A DNA stretch of 64,000 nt from Lachnospiraceae bacterium (GCA_015056815.1 SVFN01000026.1:1-64000); one strand, 5' to 3'; counted from the stretch's first letter, positions 43,533-52,963 are shown. Notes: a model not told the origin generated them from the letters alone. Translations and numbers: made by a program.

Positions 43533-43561
43533 TTGCGAAACGATCCGGAATATGGTATAGT
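43533..43561 (+). promoter_or_regulatory. promoter of the HIT gene
   Basis: TTGCGA (43533-43538), 17-base spacer, TATAGT (43556-43561). The ~110-base leader contains a short GTGC-GAA-GCAC hairpin near 43590. Confidence 0.6.
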
Positions 43562-43679
43562 ATAAAGGATATGGTATGATTGTGGGAGTGCGAAGCACGG
43601 AACAATCCGGATATCGGGTTTTGACCCCGACATTATGGTATTTAATGAACAATATGGAACAACAAAAGGAGTTACGGCT

Positions 43680-44090
43680 ATGAAAAAGGACGATTGTATT
43701 TTTTGTAAACTGGCAAATGGAGATATTCCGACCAACTCGATTTATGAAGATGAAGACTTTAAGGTAATCCTGGACATGGGACCGGCTACGAAAGGTCATG
43801 CGCTCATTCTGCCGAAGGATCATGCGGATAATCTGTTTGAACTCCCTGATGAGACAGCAGGGAAAGCTATGATCTTAGCCAAAAAACTTGCAAAGCATAT
43901 GATGGAAGTATTGGATTGTGACGGATTGAATGTAGTACAGAACAATGGAGAGGCTGCAGGCCAGACGGTTATGCATTATCATCTGCATCTGATCCCAAGA
44001 TACAAAGACGATAACCAGCATATCCTGTGGAATCCCACGAAGCCTTCCACAGAAGAATTGCAGGAAACATGCAGGAAGCTGAAACAGTAA
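43680..44090 (+). CDS. HIT-family nucleotide hydrolase (136 aa)
   Basis: The catalytic histidine triad is HYHLHLIPR near the C-terminus, and a CIFCK motif at the N-terminus could bind zinc with a later His. This is the Hint/HinT branch, which hydrolyses AMP-lysine or nucleoside phosphoramidates. AAAAGGAG lies 8 bases before the ATG at 43680; the frame extends to 43635 without a better start. The TetR gene follows closely. Confidence 0.92.
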   Translation: MKKDDCIFCKLANGDIPTNSIYEDEDFKVILDMGPATKGHALILPKDHADNLFELPDETAGKAMILAKKLAKHMMEVLDCDGLNVVQNNGEAAGQTVMHYHLHLIPRYKDDNQHILWNPTKPSTEELQETCRKLKQ

Positions 44091-44123
44091 GAAATGTGAA
44101 AATAGGATGGTGTTGTTAAAGCC

Positions 44124-44687
44124 ATGCAGATCAGGACGGATACCGACCGGATGTTGATGGACAGCTTTAAGGAGCTGACTTTGCATTCGGCTGTCGAAAA
44201 AATAACAATTAAAGAGATTACGGATAAGGCGGGGGTCATCCGCCCGACTTTCTACAATCATTTTCAGGATAAATACGAAATGATCGAAAAGATCATCGTG
44301 ACAGAGATCTTAGATCCGGTGAAGATGCTTTTAGCCAATGATATGATCACAGAGGCGCAGGCGCTTATTTTTACAAATCTGCAAAAGGATAAGGCGTTTT
44401 ATGTCAGGTTAAGCAGGATGCAGGGACCGGTCACCTTTGAAGATATCACCAAAAAGTGTATCAAAGACCTGTTTAAAGAATATGTACATAACAAAAAGCC
44501 CAACAGTCAGGAAATGCCGAGGTGGTTTTCCCTGGAGCACATTGCCCAGTACTATGCGCAGTCCTTTAGTTTTATTGTTATCTGGTGGATTCAGAGCGGC
44601 ATGACGGTTCCGCCCAAAGAGATGTCCGGTGTCTGTGAGTATATGATGACACATTCCATGTCAGATGCGGTGACGGAATTGTTTTAA
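44124..44687 (+). CDS. TetR/AcrR-family regulator (187 aa)
   Basis: The N-terminal helix-turn-helix reads KITIKEITDKAGVIRPTFYN HFQDKYEMI, standard TetR. The C-terminal ligand domain (~60-187) is of the DhaS-like type found beside transporters. It is likely to repress the MMPL/YhgE operon that begins at 44921, separated by a terminator and a promoter-like region containing TGTATA and TATACA inverted ends. Confidence 0.88.
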   Translation: MQIRTDTDRMLMDSFKELTLHSAVEKITIKEITDKAGVIRPTFYNHFQDKYEMIEKIIVTEILDPVKMLLANDMITEAQALIFTNLQKDKAFYVRLSRMQGPVTFEDITKKCIKDLFKEYVHNKKPNSQEMPRWFSLEHIAQYYAQSFSFIVIWWIQSGMTVPPKEMSGVCEYMMTHSMSDAVTELF

Positions 44688-44808
44688 GCCGTCTTCACTC
44701 ATTTTAAAGGACTGATCCGGTATGATCGGATTGTATATTTTGGGTAAAGTGTTTTGTTATACTATACAGATCCATGGGAATGTATAATTATCGAAAACAA
44801 TTCAAAAA

Positions 44809-44840
44809 GATTGGATATTTTCATATCCGGTCTTTTTTTT
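44809..44840 (+). terminator. rho-independent terminator after the TetR gene
   Basis: GATTGGATAT (44809-44818), loop TTTC, ATATCCGGTC (44823-44832) and eight T residues. It lies between the TATACT box near 44759 and the MMPL gene, so it may also act as an attenuator for that gene. Confidence 0.88.
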
Positions 44841-44920
44841 TATACTCATCCATGTAAATACGGGATAACGGTTGGGAACCGTTTCTATAGATATCATTAA
44901 GAAAGAAAAGAGATGAGGGT

Positions 44921-47044
44921 ATGAACGCATTCAGTAAAGGGATTGTAAAATGCAGATTTATCATATTGATCATTTCAGTCGTACTGTTGATACCATCCGC
45001 CATTGGATATTTCGGTACCAGGATCAATTATGATGTGCTGACCTATCTGCCCAAGGATATCGAGACGATGGTCGGGCAGGATATCCTGGTAGATGAGTTT
45101 GGAACCGGCGCGTTTTCCATGATCGTGACAGAGGGGCTTCCCTATAAGGACATCGCGAAGCTAAAGGAAAACATCGCAAAGGTTGACCATGTAAAGAAAG
45201 TGCTCTGGTATGACAGTGTGGCAGATATTTCCACACCCCGCGAGCTTCTGCCGGAGAATCTGAGAGAAGTATTTGACAACGAGGAAAAGGACGCTTCCAT
45301 GATGGCGGTACTGTTTGATACGACGATATCGGCAGATGAGACGATGGACGCGATCGAAGAGATCAGACGGGTAACGAAGGGACAATGTTTTGTGAGCGGA
45401 ATGTCCGCCATCGTGACGGATACGAAAAACCTTTCCAATCAGGAAACACCGATCTATGTGCTGATCGCAGTAGTGCTTTCCGCCATCGTGCTGTCTGTCA
45501 CAATGGATTCCTATGTGATCCCGCTGTTTTTCCTGTTAAGCATCGGAATGGCGATCGTATATAACCTGGGATCCTGTATTTTTATGGGAGAGATTTCTTA
45601 CATTACCAAAGCACTGGCTGCGGTATTACAGCTTGGTGTGACGATGGACTACTCCATCTTCTTATGGCACAGCTATGAGGAAGAGAAGCAGAGCTGTCCG
45701 GACAAAAATGAGGCGATGGCAAATGCCATTACGGCTACTTTTACTTCTGTGATCGGAAGCAGTATTACCACCATTGCCGGGTTTATCGCTCTTTGCTTTA
45801 TGAGTTTTACACTGGGGCTTGACCTCGGTATCGTGATGGCAAAAGGTGTATTCATCGGTGTGATCGCCTGTGTTACAATTCTTCCGTCCATGATCCTGGT
45901 ATTTGACAAAGTCATCGAGAAGACCAGACACAAACCTCTGATTCCGGAATTTAAGATTTCCAAATTTGTGGCAAAGCATTATATCATCATCGCGGTATTG
46001 TTTGTGATCATCTGGATCCCGGCGATCTTCGGTTATAAGCGCACACAGGTTTATTACAATCTGGATTCCACGCTTCCAAAGACCCTGGAGAGTGTGATCG
46101 CGAATGAGAAGCTGGAGGAAGACTTCAATATGAATACGACACATATCGTATTGATCGACAGCTCCATTTCTTCCAAGGTAGTATCCGAGATGATCCACGA
46201 GATAAAGGATGTGGACGGTGTCAAATCCGTGATCGGCTTAGACGCCTTTGTCGGTCCCATGCTTCCGAGAGAGATGCTTCCGGATAAATTAAAAGACAGT
46301 CTGATGGATGAGAATTATCAGATGATGTTAGTCACCTCCGAATACAAAGTGGCTTCCAAGGAAGTCAATGCACAGTGTGATGCCTTAAAGGAAGTCATCA
46401 AGAAATATGATGACAAGGGGATGCTGATCGGTGAGGCGCCCTGTACGGAAGATCTGATCACAGTCACCGATAAGGATTTTAAGACGGTCAGTGCCGTATC
46501 CATCGGTGTGATCTTTATCATTATTTTGTTTGTATTCCGTTCCGTTTCCCTTCCGGTGATTCTGGTAGGCGTGATCGAGTTTGCGATCTATATTAACATG
46601 GGACTTCCTTATTACACGAATGTGACGATCCCGTTCATCGCTTCGATCGTCATCGGAACGATCCAGTTAGGCTCCACCGTCGATTATGCGATCCTGATGA
46701 CGAACCGCTATAAGGTGGAGAGAAAGAGCGGACTGGATAAAATGACAGCCGTCATCAATGCACACCAGGCTTCGGTACAGTCCATTTTCGTAAGTGCGGC
46801 CAGCTTCTTCGCGGCCACCTTCGGTGTCGGTCTTTACTCCGATATTGATGTGATCAGTTCCCTTTGCAACCTGATGGCAAGGGGCGCCGTGATCAGTATG
46901 TTTACGGTAATGCTGGTGCTTCCGTCCATGCTGATCATCTTTGATGGACTGATCCGTCATACATCGATCGGATTTAAAAATAAAAATAATCGCAAGGAGG
47001 AAAAGTATTATGAAAAAGAAAGAGATATTAAGTATGCTCCATAA
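44921..47044 (+). CDS. MMPL/RND-superfamily transporter (707 aa)
   Basis: Two halves each consist of one helix, a large extracytoplasmic loop and five helices: first half helix FIILIISVVLLIPSAIGYFG, then IYVLIAVVLSAIVLSVTMDS; second half from HYIIIAVLFVIIWIPAIFGY. LGVTMDYSIFLWHSYEEEK and LGSTVDYAILMTNRYKVERK hold the proton-relay Asp-Tyr of MMPL transporters. The substrate may be lipid or drug. AAGAGATGAGGG precedes the ATG. Its last 35 bases overlap the start of the YhgE-like gene. Confidence 0.9.
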   Translation: MNAFSKGIVKCRFIILIISVVLLIPSAIGYFGTRINYDVLTYLPKDIETMVGQDILVDEFGTGAFSMIVTEGLPYKDIAKLKENIAKVDHVKKVLWYDSVADISTPRELLPENLREVFDNEEKDASMMAVLFDTTISADETMDAIEEIRRVTKGQCFVSGMSAIVTDTKNLSNQETPIYVLIAVVLSAIVLSVTMDSYVIPLFFLLSIGMAIVYNLGSCIFMGEISYITKALAAVLQLGVTMDYSIFLWHSYEEEKQSCPDKNEAMANAITATFTSVIGSSITTIAGFIALCFMSFTLGLDLGIVMAKGVFIGVIACVTILPSMILVFDKVIEKTRHKPLIPEFKISKFVAKHYIIIAVLFVIIWIPAIFGYKRTQVYYNLDSTLPKTLESVIANEKLEEDFNMNTTHIVLIDSSISSKVVSEMIHEIKDVDGVKSVIGLDAFVGPMLPREMLPDKLKDSLMDENYQMMLVTSEYKVASKEVNAQCDALKEVIKKYDDKGMLIGEAPCTEDLITVTDKDFKTVSAVSIGVIFIIILFVFRSVSLPVILVGVIEFAIYINMGLPYYTNVTIPFIASIVIGTIQLGSTVDYAILMTNRYKVERKSGLDKMTAVINAHQASVQSIFVSAASFFAATFGVGLYSDIDVISSLCNLMARGAVISMFTVMLVLPSMLIIFDGLIRHTSIGFKNKNNRKEEKYYEKERDIKYAP

Positions 47045-49376
47045 GAAAAACATAATGAGGGCAGCAGCATTGGTGTTAGCAGCTTCCGTATTTGTTTCCG
47101 GTGTAAATGTATATGACATCCGTGCGACCGAGAAAGCAAAACAGGAAGAGGAAAAAGCGGATGAAGAGGAAAATCTTTTAACCAAGATGCTAGATAAGTC
47201 CACAGGTTCTGTTTCAAGGGACAATACCGAGGCCGGAAAGGAAGAAACCGTTTATGTCATTAGTGATGCGACCGGAAAACCAACCGAGACTATTGTCAGC
47301 GACTGGCTGAAAAATCCGGAAGGAGCAGATATCATCAAAGATGCTTCCGATCTTCAGGATATTGAGAACGTAAAAGGAGATGAAGCATTTGAAGCAGGAT
47401 CCGGCAACAGCATTACTTGGGATGCAGACGGTTCGGATATTTATTATCAGGGAAAGACGACAAAAGAAGCTCCGGTTGATGTGAAGATCACTTATTTTCT
47501 GAATGACAAAGAGATTTCCCCGCAGGAGATTGCCGGCAAGAGCGGTAAGGTAAAGATCCGGCTGGATTATTCCAACCGCGAAAAACAGACCATCAAAGTG
47601 GGCGACAAAGAGGAGGAGGTCTATGTACCTTTTGCAGTCGTATCCGGCATGATCCTTCCGGTCGATAACTTTACAAATGTTTCTGTCCAAAACGGAAAAG
47701 TGATCTCTGAGGGAAATAATCAGATCGTGGTAGGTCTGGCATTCCCTGGGTTGAAAGACAGTCTTGCGATGGAGAAAAAAGAATCGGATATCGAGATTCC
47801 GGAATATGTGGAAGTAACAGCAAATGCAGAGGATTTCAAGCTTTCCATGACTCTGTCTGTAGCGATGAGCGATATACTGGATACCGTGGATATTGATGCG
47901 GATCTGGATTTTGATGATATTTCCGGTAAGATGGACGAACTGACCGATGCAACAGGTAAACTCTTAGATGGTTCAGATCAGTTAAAAAACGGAGCGGGAG
48001 CATTAAAGGACGGTATGGATTCTTTAAAGAACGGAACCAGTACACTGGCAAACGGAGCGAACACCCTAAATTCCAAGAAGAGTGAACTGACAAACGGAGC
48101 AGGACAGTTGTCAAGCGGTATCAATGAATATACGAGCGGTGTCGGCCAGCTGGCAGGCGGGATCGGCTCCTTAAAAGATGGTACTTCAAAATTAAAGAAA
48201 AATGTTCCGGCTTTATTGAAAGGTGTGGATCAGTTAAAAAGTGGTTCTGCCAGTGCAAAAAACGGTGCAGATCAACTGCTGGCAGGCTATGAAGGTTCTG
48301 ATGGAAAGCCGGGTGCGGTAGATGGAGCAAAGCAGGTGGCAGCAGGCGTCAGCCAGTTAGCGTCTTCCCTTGGAGCACTGACCGGCAGCATGAGCCAGAC
48401 CGTCAGTGCGACTGAGCAGCAGTATGTGGATTCTGCCAATACTTCTCTTTCCGCATTAGGTCTTTCCGTATCAACAGATCCGGCATCTATTCAGGCTGCG
48501 ATCAATAGCATCAATGGGCTGAAAGCACAGGCGACGGCGGGATTATCCCAGATTGATACAGGGATCGGTAACTGTGATACGGCCATTGCCACTTATACAC
48601 AGATGGGGGATGCGGAAACAGCCGCAGGCTATCAGGCACAGAAGGATCAGCTGACAGGACAGAAAGCCGGTGTGGAAGCGCAGATCGCACAGTTGGATGG
48701 AGCGGCAGGCAGCCTGAATCAGCTGCTTGGAATGATCCAGGCGCTGGAAGGAGTGAAAGGACAGCTGGGTGCCGGAGTCAGCGCGGATCAGCAGGCAAGC
48801 ATTCAGGCGCTGGTAGCAGGTGCCAATTCCCTGAGTGACGGAATACAGCAGCTGTATGCCGGAACAAAGGCACTGGATAGCGGACTTGGCGAGCTGGATA
48901 ACGGTCTTGGCAAGCTGCAGAGCAGCGGAAAAACCTTATCCTCCGGAGTTTCCAAACTTGATGACGGAGCAAGTCAGTTAAAGACAGGTGCCAAGAAACT
49001 TACGGATAATTCTGCGGCTCTGGTAAATGGCGGTGCCTCTCTTGCGGCAGGAGCAGGCCAGGTTGCAAATGCGATCGGGCAGATCGCGGATGGTGCAACG
49101 AGACTGGATAATGGAGCCGGTCAGTTAAAGGATGGAGCCGGAAAGCTTAAAGATGGTACAACAGAATTGTCGGATGGTATGAACCGGTTTAATGAGGAAG
49201 GCATAGAGAAGATCACGGATACCTTAAGCAGCAGTGGTGATGTTACGGAATTTTTTGACCGTATTAAGGCAGTAAAAGATGCGGGTAAAGATTACCAGAC
49301 ATTCTCGGGACTGGCCGCAGGAGCAAAAGGAAATGTAAAATTCATCATTAAGACAGATGCGGTAAAAGAAGAATAA
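47010..49376 (+). CDS. secreted YhgE/Pip-like coiled-coil protein (788 aa)
   Basis: One N-terminal hydrophobic helix (MRAAALVLAASVFVSGVNVY) would act as signal or anchor. Residues ~310-430 and ~600-735 contain dozens of X-Leu-X-X-Gly heptads (LKNGAGALKDGMDSLKNGTS) typical of YhgE/Pip proteins that pair with MMPL transporters. There is no C-terminal membrane domain. AAGGAGG precedes the ATG. The 35-base overlap with the transporter gene implies tight co-expression, and the two probably form one complex spanning the envelope. Confidence 0.85.
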   Translation: MKKKEILSMLHKKNIMRAAALVLAASVFVSGVNVYDIRATEKAKQEEEKADEEENLLTKMLDKSTGSVSRDNTEAGKEETVYVISDATGKPTETIVSDWLKNPEGADIIKDASDLQDIENVKGDEAFEAGSGNSITWDADGSDIYYQGKTTKEAPVDVKITYFLNDKEISPQEIAGKSGKVKIRLDYSNREKQTIKVGDKEEEVYVPFAVVSGMILPVDNFTNVSVQNGKVISEGNNQIVVGLAFPGLKDSLAMEKKESDIEIPEYVEVTANAEDFKLSMTLSVAMSDILDTVDIDADLDFDDISGKMDELTDATGKLLDGSDQLKNGAGALKDGMDSLKNGTSTLANGANTLNSKKSELTNGAGQLSSGINEYTSGVGQLAGGIGSLKDGTSKLKKNVPALLKGVDQLKSGSASAKNGADQLLAGYEGSDGKPGAVDGAKQVAAGVSQLASSLGALTGSMSQTVSATEQQYVDSANTSLSALGLSVSTDPASIQAAINSINGLKAQATAGLSQIDTGIGNCDTAIATYTQMGDAETAAGYQAQKDQLTGQKAGVEAQIAQLDGAAGSLNQLLGMIQALEGVKGQLGAGVSADQQASIQALVAGANSLSDGIQQLYAGTKALDSGLGELDNGLGKLQSSGKTLSSGVSKLDDGASQLKTGAKKLTDNSAALVNGGASLAAGAGQVANAIGQIADGATRLDNGAGQLKDGAGKLKDGTTELSDGMNRFNEEGIEKITDTLSSSGDVTEFFDRIKAVKDAGKDYQTFSGLAAGAKGNVKFIIKTDAVKEE

Positions 49377-49407
49377 AAGATCTAAGATCGGATCAGGAGG
49401 GGCTGGA

Positions 49408-49989
49408 ATGGTGTTATTATGTGTGATCTTTGGATTGATACTATATTTATATGCAGAGCTGATTTGCAAAGGCGCCGTTCTTGCCCGTCTGGAGGGAGTC
49501 AAGCTCTTATTTGGGACAGGTATCTTTGTATTGCTTCAGCTTGGTATGCTTCTTTTGGGCATTGAAGTTGCAAAAGGAATCGAGCATTTCTATGATTCGG
49601 CACAAATGCAGGAATTCACATGGGTATCCAGCATCTTCATTTTTGTGCTGTTAGCCTTTTATCTTCTGCGAAAGGCATTCAAAAATGAGCCGGTGGAGGA
49701 ACGCAGGCAGGAAGATGTGCTGAACCGGAAAAAGGTATTGCTTTTATCTGCAAGGCTGGGTATCCGTACAGCTTTGGCCGGAATGGTGCTTGGATTTTTA
49801 GAGGTCAATTTTATCGCAGCAGTGATCGTATTTGCTGTTGCGGCAGTGGTTGTTTTTCTTCTGGGACTATACAGCGGATACTTTTTGGGATATGTATATA
49901 AGACCATGGCATATATTGTCAGTTCCCTGTTTCTGATCGTGTCTGCGATCTATCTGATTGCATGTTTCTTTGTGGGAAAGACAGTCTGA
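49408..49989 (+). CDS. polytopic membrane protein, unknown (193 aa)
   Basis: About six hydrophobic helices with a charged central loop (RKAFKNEPVEERRQEDVLNR). I do not recognise the family. TCAGGAGGGG precedes the ATG. It lies 31 bases after the YhgE-like gene, and a terminator follows, so it is the last gene of the TetR-controlled operon. Confidence 0.7.
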   Translation: MVLLCVIFGLILYLYAELICKGAVLARLEGVKLLFGTGIFVLLQLGMLLLGIEVAKGIEHFYDSAQMQEFTWVSSIFIFVLLAFYLLRKAFKNEPVEERRQEDVLNRKKVLLLSARLGIRTALAGMVLGFLEVNFIAAVIVFAVAAVVVFLLGLYSGYFLGYVYKTMAYIVSSLFLIVSAIYLIACFFVGKTV

Positions 49990-50038
49990 AGAAACCGAAC
50001 CATACATTACAATGAGGGATATTATCTATACGGGATAT

Positions 50039-50082
50039 GCGTGACAGACCGGTGAAGTGGAAGCTGGCTGTCACGCTTTTTT
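50039..50082 (+). terminator. terminator of the MMPL operon
   Basis: GCGTGACAG (50039-50047) pairs with CTGTCACGC (50068-50076), followed by T residues to 50082. Confidence 0.9.
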
Positions 50083-50153
50083 AAATATAACAGAAATTAA
50101 TTGGTGTGAATTGTATGAAATTCACAAAAATATCACAAAAAGTGCATATTATA

Positions 50154-50182
50154 TTGACAATTAATGGATAAAAGGCTATATT
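50154..50182 (+). promoter_or_regulatory. consensus promoter of the repeat-protein gene
   Basis: TTGACA (50154-50159), 17-base spacer, TATATT (50177-50182). An inverted repeat GTGAAT/ATTCAC lies upstream at about 50105-50124 and may be an operator. Confidence 0.85.
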
Positions 50183-50189
50183 TAAAGAC

Positions 50190-50320
50190 AAATAGGTAGC
50201 GCGCGATAAGAAAACTGACGATTAATCTACGAGTTTCTTGAAGCAGAGATTGCTTCATGCAGGTAAGGTGACTAAGTAACAGGGATTTATTTTTACATGG
50301 AGAAAATGGAGGAAAAACGT
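50190..50320 (+). promoter_or_regulatory. structured 5' leader of the repeat-protein mRNA
   Basis: The ~130-base leader can fold AAGAAAACT (from ~50208) with AGTTTCTT (~50232) and GAAGCA with TGCTTC (50240-50256). I could not match it to a riboswitch class, and it has no terminator. It may control stability or translation of the downstream gene. Confidence 0.4.
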
Positions 50321-51241
50321 ATGAGAAATGTAAAGAGATCAATTGCAGCTATGGGATTCATTTTATGTGGGGCATTAGTGTTTGGGGCACCGGCAGCAAA
50401 AGCAAATGTAGTAGATGACGCAGTAAAAGAGTTACAGGCTAATCAGAAATCCATCGCACAGAAGGCGGCCGATGCGAATAAGGCAGCAGTGGAGAAAGCC
50501 AACGCAGAGAAGGTGGCAGCCCAGAAGGCAGCGATTGCAGCAACAGAGAAATTTAAAGCACAGACGATTGCCAACAATGCAGCGATCGCAGCAGCCAATA
50601 AGGCAGCCGTAGAAAAGATCAACGGCGAGAAGGTGGCAGCCCAGAAAGCGGCAATTGCAGCAACAGAGAAATTTAAAGCACAGACGATCGCCAACAACGC
50701 AGCGATCGCAGCAGCCAATAAGGCAGCCGTAGAAAAGATCAACGGCGAGAAGGTGGCAGCCCAGAAGGCAGCATACGATGCGACCATGAAATTCCAGGCA
50801 CAGACGATCGCCAACAACGCAGCGATCGCAGCAGCGAATAAAGCAGCGGTAGAAAAGATGAATGGAGAGAAGGTGGCAGCCCAGAAGGCAGCATACGATG
50901 CGACCATGAAATTCCAGGCACAGACGATTGCGAATAACGCAGCGATCGCAGCAGCGAATAAAGCGGCGGTAGAGAAAATGAATGCCCAGAAGGTGGCAGC
51001 CCAGAAGGCAGCGATCGCAGCAACAGAGAAATTTAAAGCACAGACGATCGCCAACAACGCAGCGATCGCAGCAGCGAATAAAGCAGCGGTAGAGAAGATG
51101 AATGCAGAGAAGGTAGCGGCTCAGAAAGCAGCCATCGCAGCAACAGAGAAATTCCAGGCTCAGGCAAAGAAAATCGCCGAGCAGGCAAAGGCGAACAGCG
51201 AGGCACAGACGGCAGCTATGCTCAGAGCAGCAAAAAGATAA
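50321..51241 (+). CDS. secreted Ala/Lys-rich protein with 40-residue tandem repeats (306 aa)
   Basis: A signal peptide (MRNVKRSIAAMGFILCGALV, cleavage after AAKA) is followed by five full repeats and part of a sixth, starting at residue 61. The unit is N-x-EKVAAQKAAIAATEKF..TIANNAAIAAANKAAVEK. The protein is almost entirely Ala, Lys, Asn, Glu, Gln and Ile with one or two aromatics per repeat, and should be a long helix. No anchor motif is visible. The ATG at 50321 has TGGAGG 8 bases upstream. It stands alone between its own promoter and the tyrS T-box. Family and function are not recognised; a cell-surface stalk, or a sheath- or ice/mineral-type rod, are only guesses. Confidence 0.8.
   Translation: MRNVKRSIAAMGFILCGALVFGAPAAKANVVDDAVKELQANQKSIAQKAADANKAAVEKANAEKVAAQKAAIAATEKFKAQTIANNAAIAAANKAAVEKINGEKVAAQKAAIAATEKFKAQTIANNAAIAAANKAAVEKINGEKVAAQKAAYDATMKFQAQTIANNAAIAAANKAAVEKMNGEKVAAQKAAYDATMKFQAQTIANNAAIAAANKAAVEKMNAQKVAAQKAAIAATEKFKAQTIANNAAIAAANKAAVEKMNAEKVAAQKAAIAATEKFQAQAKKIAEQAKANSEAQTAAMLRAAKR
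50501..51165 (+). repeat. 120-bp tandem repeats inside the secreted helical protein
   Basis: Units begin at 50501, 50621, 50741, 50861, 50981 and 51101 (last one partial), preceded by a half unit from about 50471. Units 3 and 4 share the variant YDATMKFQ, the others have IAATEKFK. High identity even at silent positions indicates recent duplication or gene conversion. Confidence 0.95.
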
Positions 51242-51250
51242 AACAGGCTA

Positions 51251-51279
51251 TTGACAAAATCCGTACTATTACATAAAAT
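51251..51279 (+). promoter_or_regulatory. promoter of the T-box/tyrS unit
   Basis: TTGACA (51251-51256), 17-base spacer, TAAAAT (51274-51279). Confidence 0.88.
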
Positions 51280-51289
51280 AAAGATTGAT

Positions 51290-51656
51290 TTGCACAAAAG
51301 CTGTGAAAAGAATAAGTAACATTCAGTGAAACAGACAGAAAGCTGCCGGTTGATGAGAGGCGTATGGGAAGCTGATTGTGAATACCTCTTGGAGCTTCGT
51401 ACCAAACGAATGGAGTTTTATGATTCTTCATTTCAGTAGGCTGCGACGGTGTGGCTTTACGTTATATAAGCCGGAGTATTCATGCGGGATGGCAGAATCT
51501 GATTAGCGGATGCAGATATCCGTGAGCGTCGGTTATCTGGTCAGGTGTTGCTTAAGCATTTGTACTTACTGAGGTCAGTTGTGTGAGCAGCTGACAAAAA
51601 AAGGTGGTAACACGAAAGTAACCTTCGTCCTTTTGATCAGGGGACGAAGGTTTTTT
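51290..51656 (+). promoter_or_regulatory. T-box leader, tyrosine specific
   Basis: The core T-box sequence AAGGTGGTAACACG (51601-51614) is followed by the terminator AACCTTCGTCC (51620-51630)/GGACGAAGGTT (51642-51652) and T residues. A Stem I with GAATACC places the specifier TAC (Tyr) at 51383-51385, matching the downstream tyrS. Uncharged tRNA-Tyr would pair with both sites and favour the antiterminator, raising tyrS when tyrosine is scarce. The exact 5' limit is approximate. Confidence 0.9.
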
Positions 51657-51702
51657 ATGTTTTTAATCAATATTCATGCATAAGCGAAGGTAGGAGGTTT
51701 TT

Positions 51703-52926
51703 ATGACAGTATTTGACGAATTGAAAGCGAGAGGACTGCTCGCACAGCTTACAGATGAGGAAGAGATCAAGGAGCTCATCAATACAGGGAAAGCGACGTT
51801 TTATATCGGATTTGATCCTACAGCCGACAGCCTGCATGTCGGTCACTTCATGGCATTGTGCCTGATGAAGAGATTGCAGATGGCGGGAAACAAACCGATA
51901 GCTTTGATCGGTGGCGGTACAGCCATGATCGGAGACCCTTCCGGCCGAAGTGATCTGCGTACTATGATGACTACGGAGCAGATCGATCACAACTGTGAAT
52001 GCTTTAAAAAGCAGATGAGCCGTTTTATCGAGTTTGGGGAAGGCAAAGCCATGATGGTTAACAATGCCGACTGGTTGCGGGATCTGAATTATATTGAGTT
52101 TATCAGGGATATCGGGGTACATTTCTCGGTAAACCGTATGCTGACAGCGGAATGCTACAAGCAACGGATGGAAAAAGGATTAAGCTTTTTGGAGTTTAAT
52201 TACATGATCATGCAAAGCTACGATTTTCTGTCTCTTTACGAGAGATATGGCTGTAATATGCAGTTCGGCGGCGACGATCAGTGGAGTAATATGCTGGGCG
52301 GTACGGAGCTGATCCGTCGTAAACTCGGCAAGGATGCCTATGCCATGACCATTACCCTTCTTTTGAATTCTGAAGGAAAGAAGATGGGCAAGACGCAAAA
52401 GGGTGCTGTCTGGCTGGATCCGAATAAGACCACACCGTTTGAGTTTTACCAGTACTGGAGAAACGTTTCGGATGCGGATGTACTCAAATGCATCCGTATG
52501 CTGACCTTCCTTCCGCTCGAGCAGATCGATCAGATGGAAACCTGGGAAGGAAGTCAGTTAAATCAGGCCAAAGAGATTCTGGCTTATGAACTGACCAATC
52601 TGGTTCATGGCGAAGAAGAAGCAAAAAAGGCACAAGAGGGTGCGAGAGCTCTGTTCTCTACCGGAAGTGCTGCTGATATGCCGACAGCTGAACTTGGCGA
52701 TGAAGATTTTACAGACGGATCGAGTGATGTGATCAATATTCTGGTAAAATCCGGTCTCGTTGCGACCCGTTCAGAAGGCAGAAGAGCGATCGAGCAGGGT
52801 GGAGTTTCCATCGATGGAGAGAAGGTTACAGACGTTAAGGCAACTATTGCAAAAGAGAGTATTCCCGAGGAAGGAATCATTGTGAAAAGAGGGAAAAAGA
52901 ACTTTAGAAAAGTTGTGATAAAATAA
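51703..52926 (+). CDS. tyrS: tyrosyl-tRNA synthetase (407 aa)
   Basis: Class I signatures are [20 protein letters not shown] (HIGH-like, ~44) and [12 protein letters not shown] (KMSKS-like, ~228); [12 protein letters not shown] lies in the tyrosine pocket. An S4 RNA-binding domain ends the protein (~340-407). It charges tRNA-Tyr in the cytoplasm. AGGAGG precedes the ATG, and expression is under the T-box immediately upstream. The KMGKT form of the KMSKS loop is that of the TyrS type common in clostridia. Confidence 0.96.
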   Translation: MTVFDELKARGLLAQLTDEEEIKELINTGKATFYIGFDPTADSLHVGHFMALCLMKRLQMAGNKPIALIGGGTAMIGDPSGRSDLRTMMTTEQIDHNCECFKKQMSRFIEFGEGKAMMVNNADWLRDLNYIEFIRDIGVHFSVNRMLTAECYKQRMEKGLSFLEFNYMIMQSYDFLSLYERYGCNMQFGGDDQWSNMLGGTELIRRKLGKDAYAMTITLLLNSEGKKMGKTQKGAVWLDPNKTTPFEFYQYWRNVSDADVLKCIRMLTFLPLEQIDQMETWEGSQLNQAKEILAYELTNLVHGEEEAKKAQEGARALFSTGSAADMPTAELGDEDFTDGSSDVINILVKSGLVATRSEGRRAIEQGGVSIDGEKVTDVKATIAKESIPEEGIIVKRGKKNFRKVVIK

Positions 52927-52963
52927 GGAAAAACAGGGGATTTTGTGATACAATATCAGTAAC

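Noticed and set aside
45662-46198. 178-aa minus-strand ORF opposite the MMPL gene
   Set aside because: It is a shadow of the conserved transporter coding sequence with no start signal.
50190-50320. cyclic-di-GMP riboswitch in front of the repeat protein
   Set aside because: The leader folds, but I could not find the conserved GEMM-type core or tetraloop receptor, so I left it unassigned.
50443-51057. 204-aa minus-strand ORF with a repeating AAF/AAL pattern
   Set aside because: It is the antisense reading of the 120-bp repeats of the secreted protein; it has no ribosome site and its regular pattern follows from the plus-strand repeat.
50501-51165. CRISPR-like array
   Set aside because: The repeats are 120 bp, directly adjoining with no unique spacers, and keep one reading frame with a signal peptide, so they are protein repeats.
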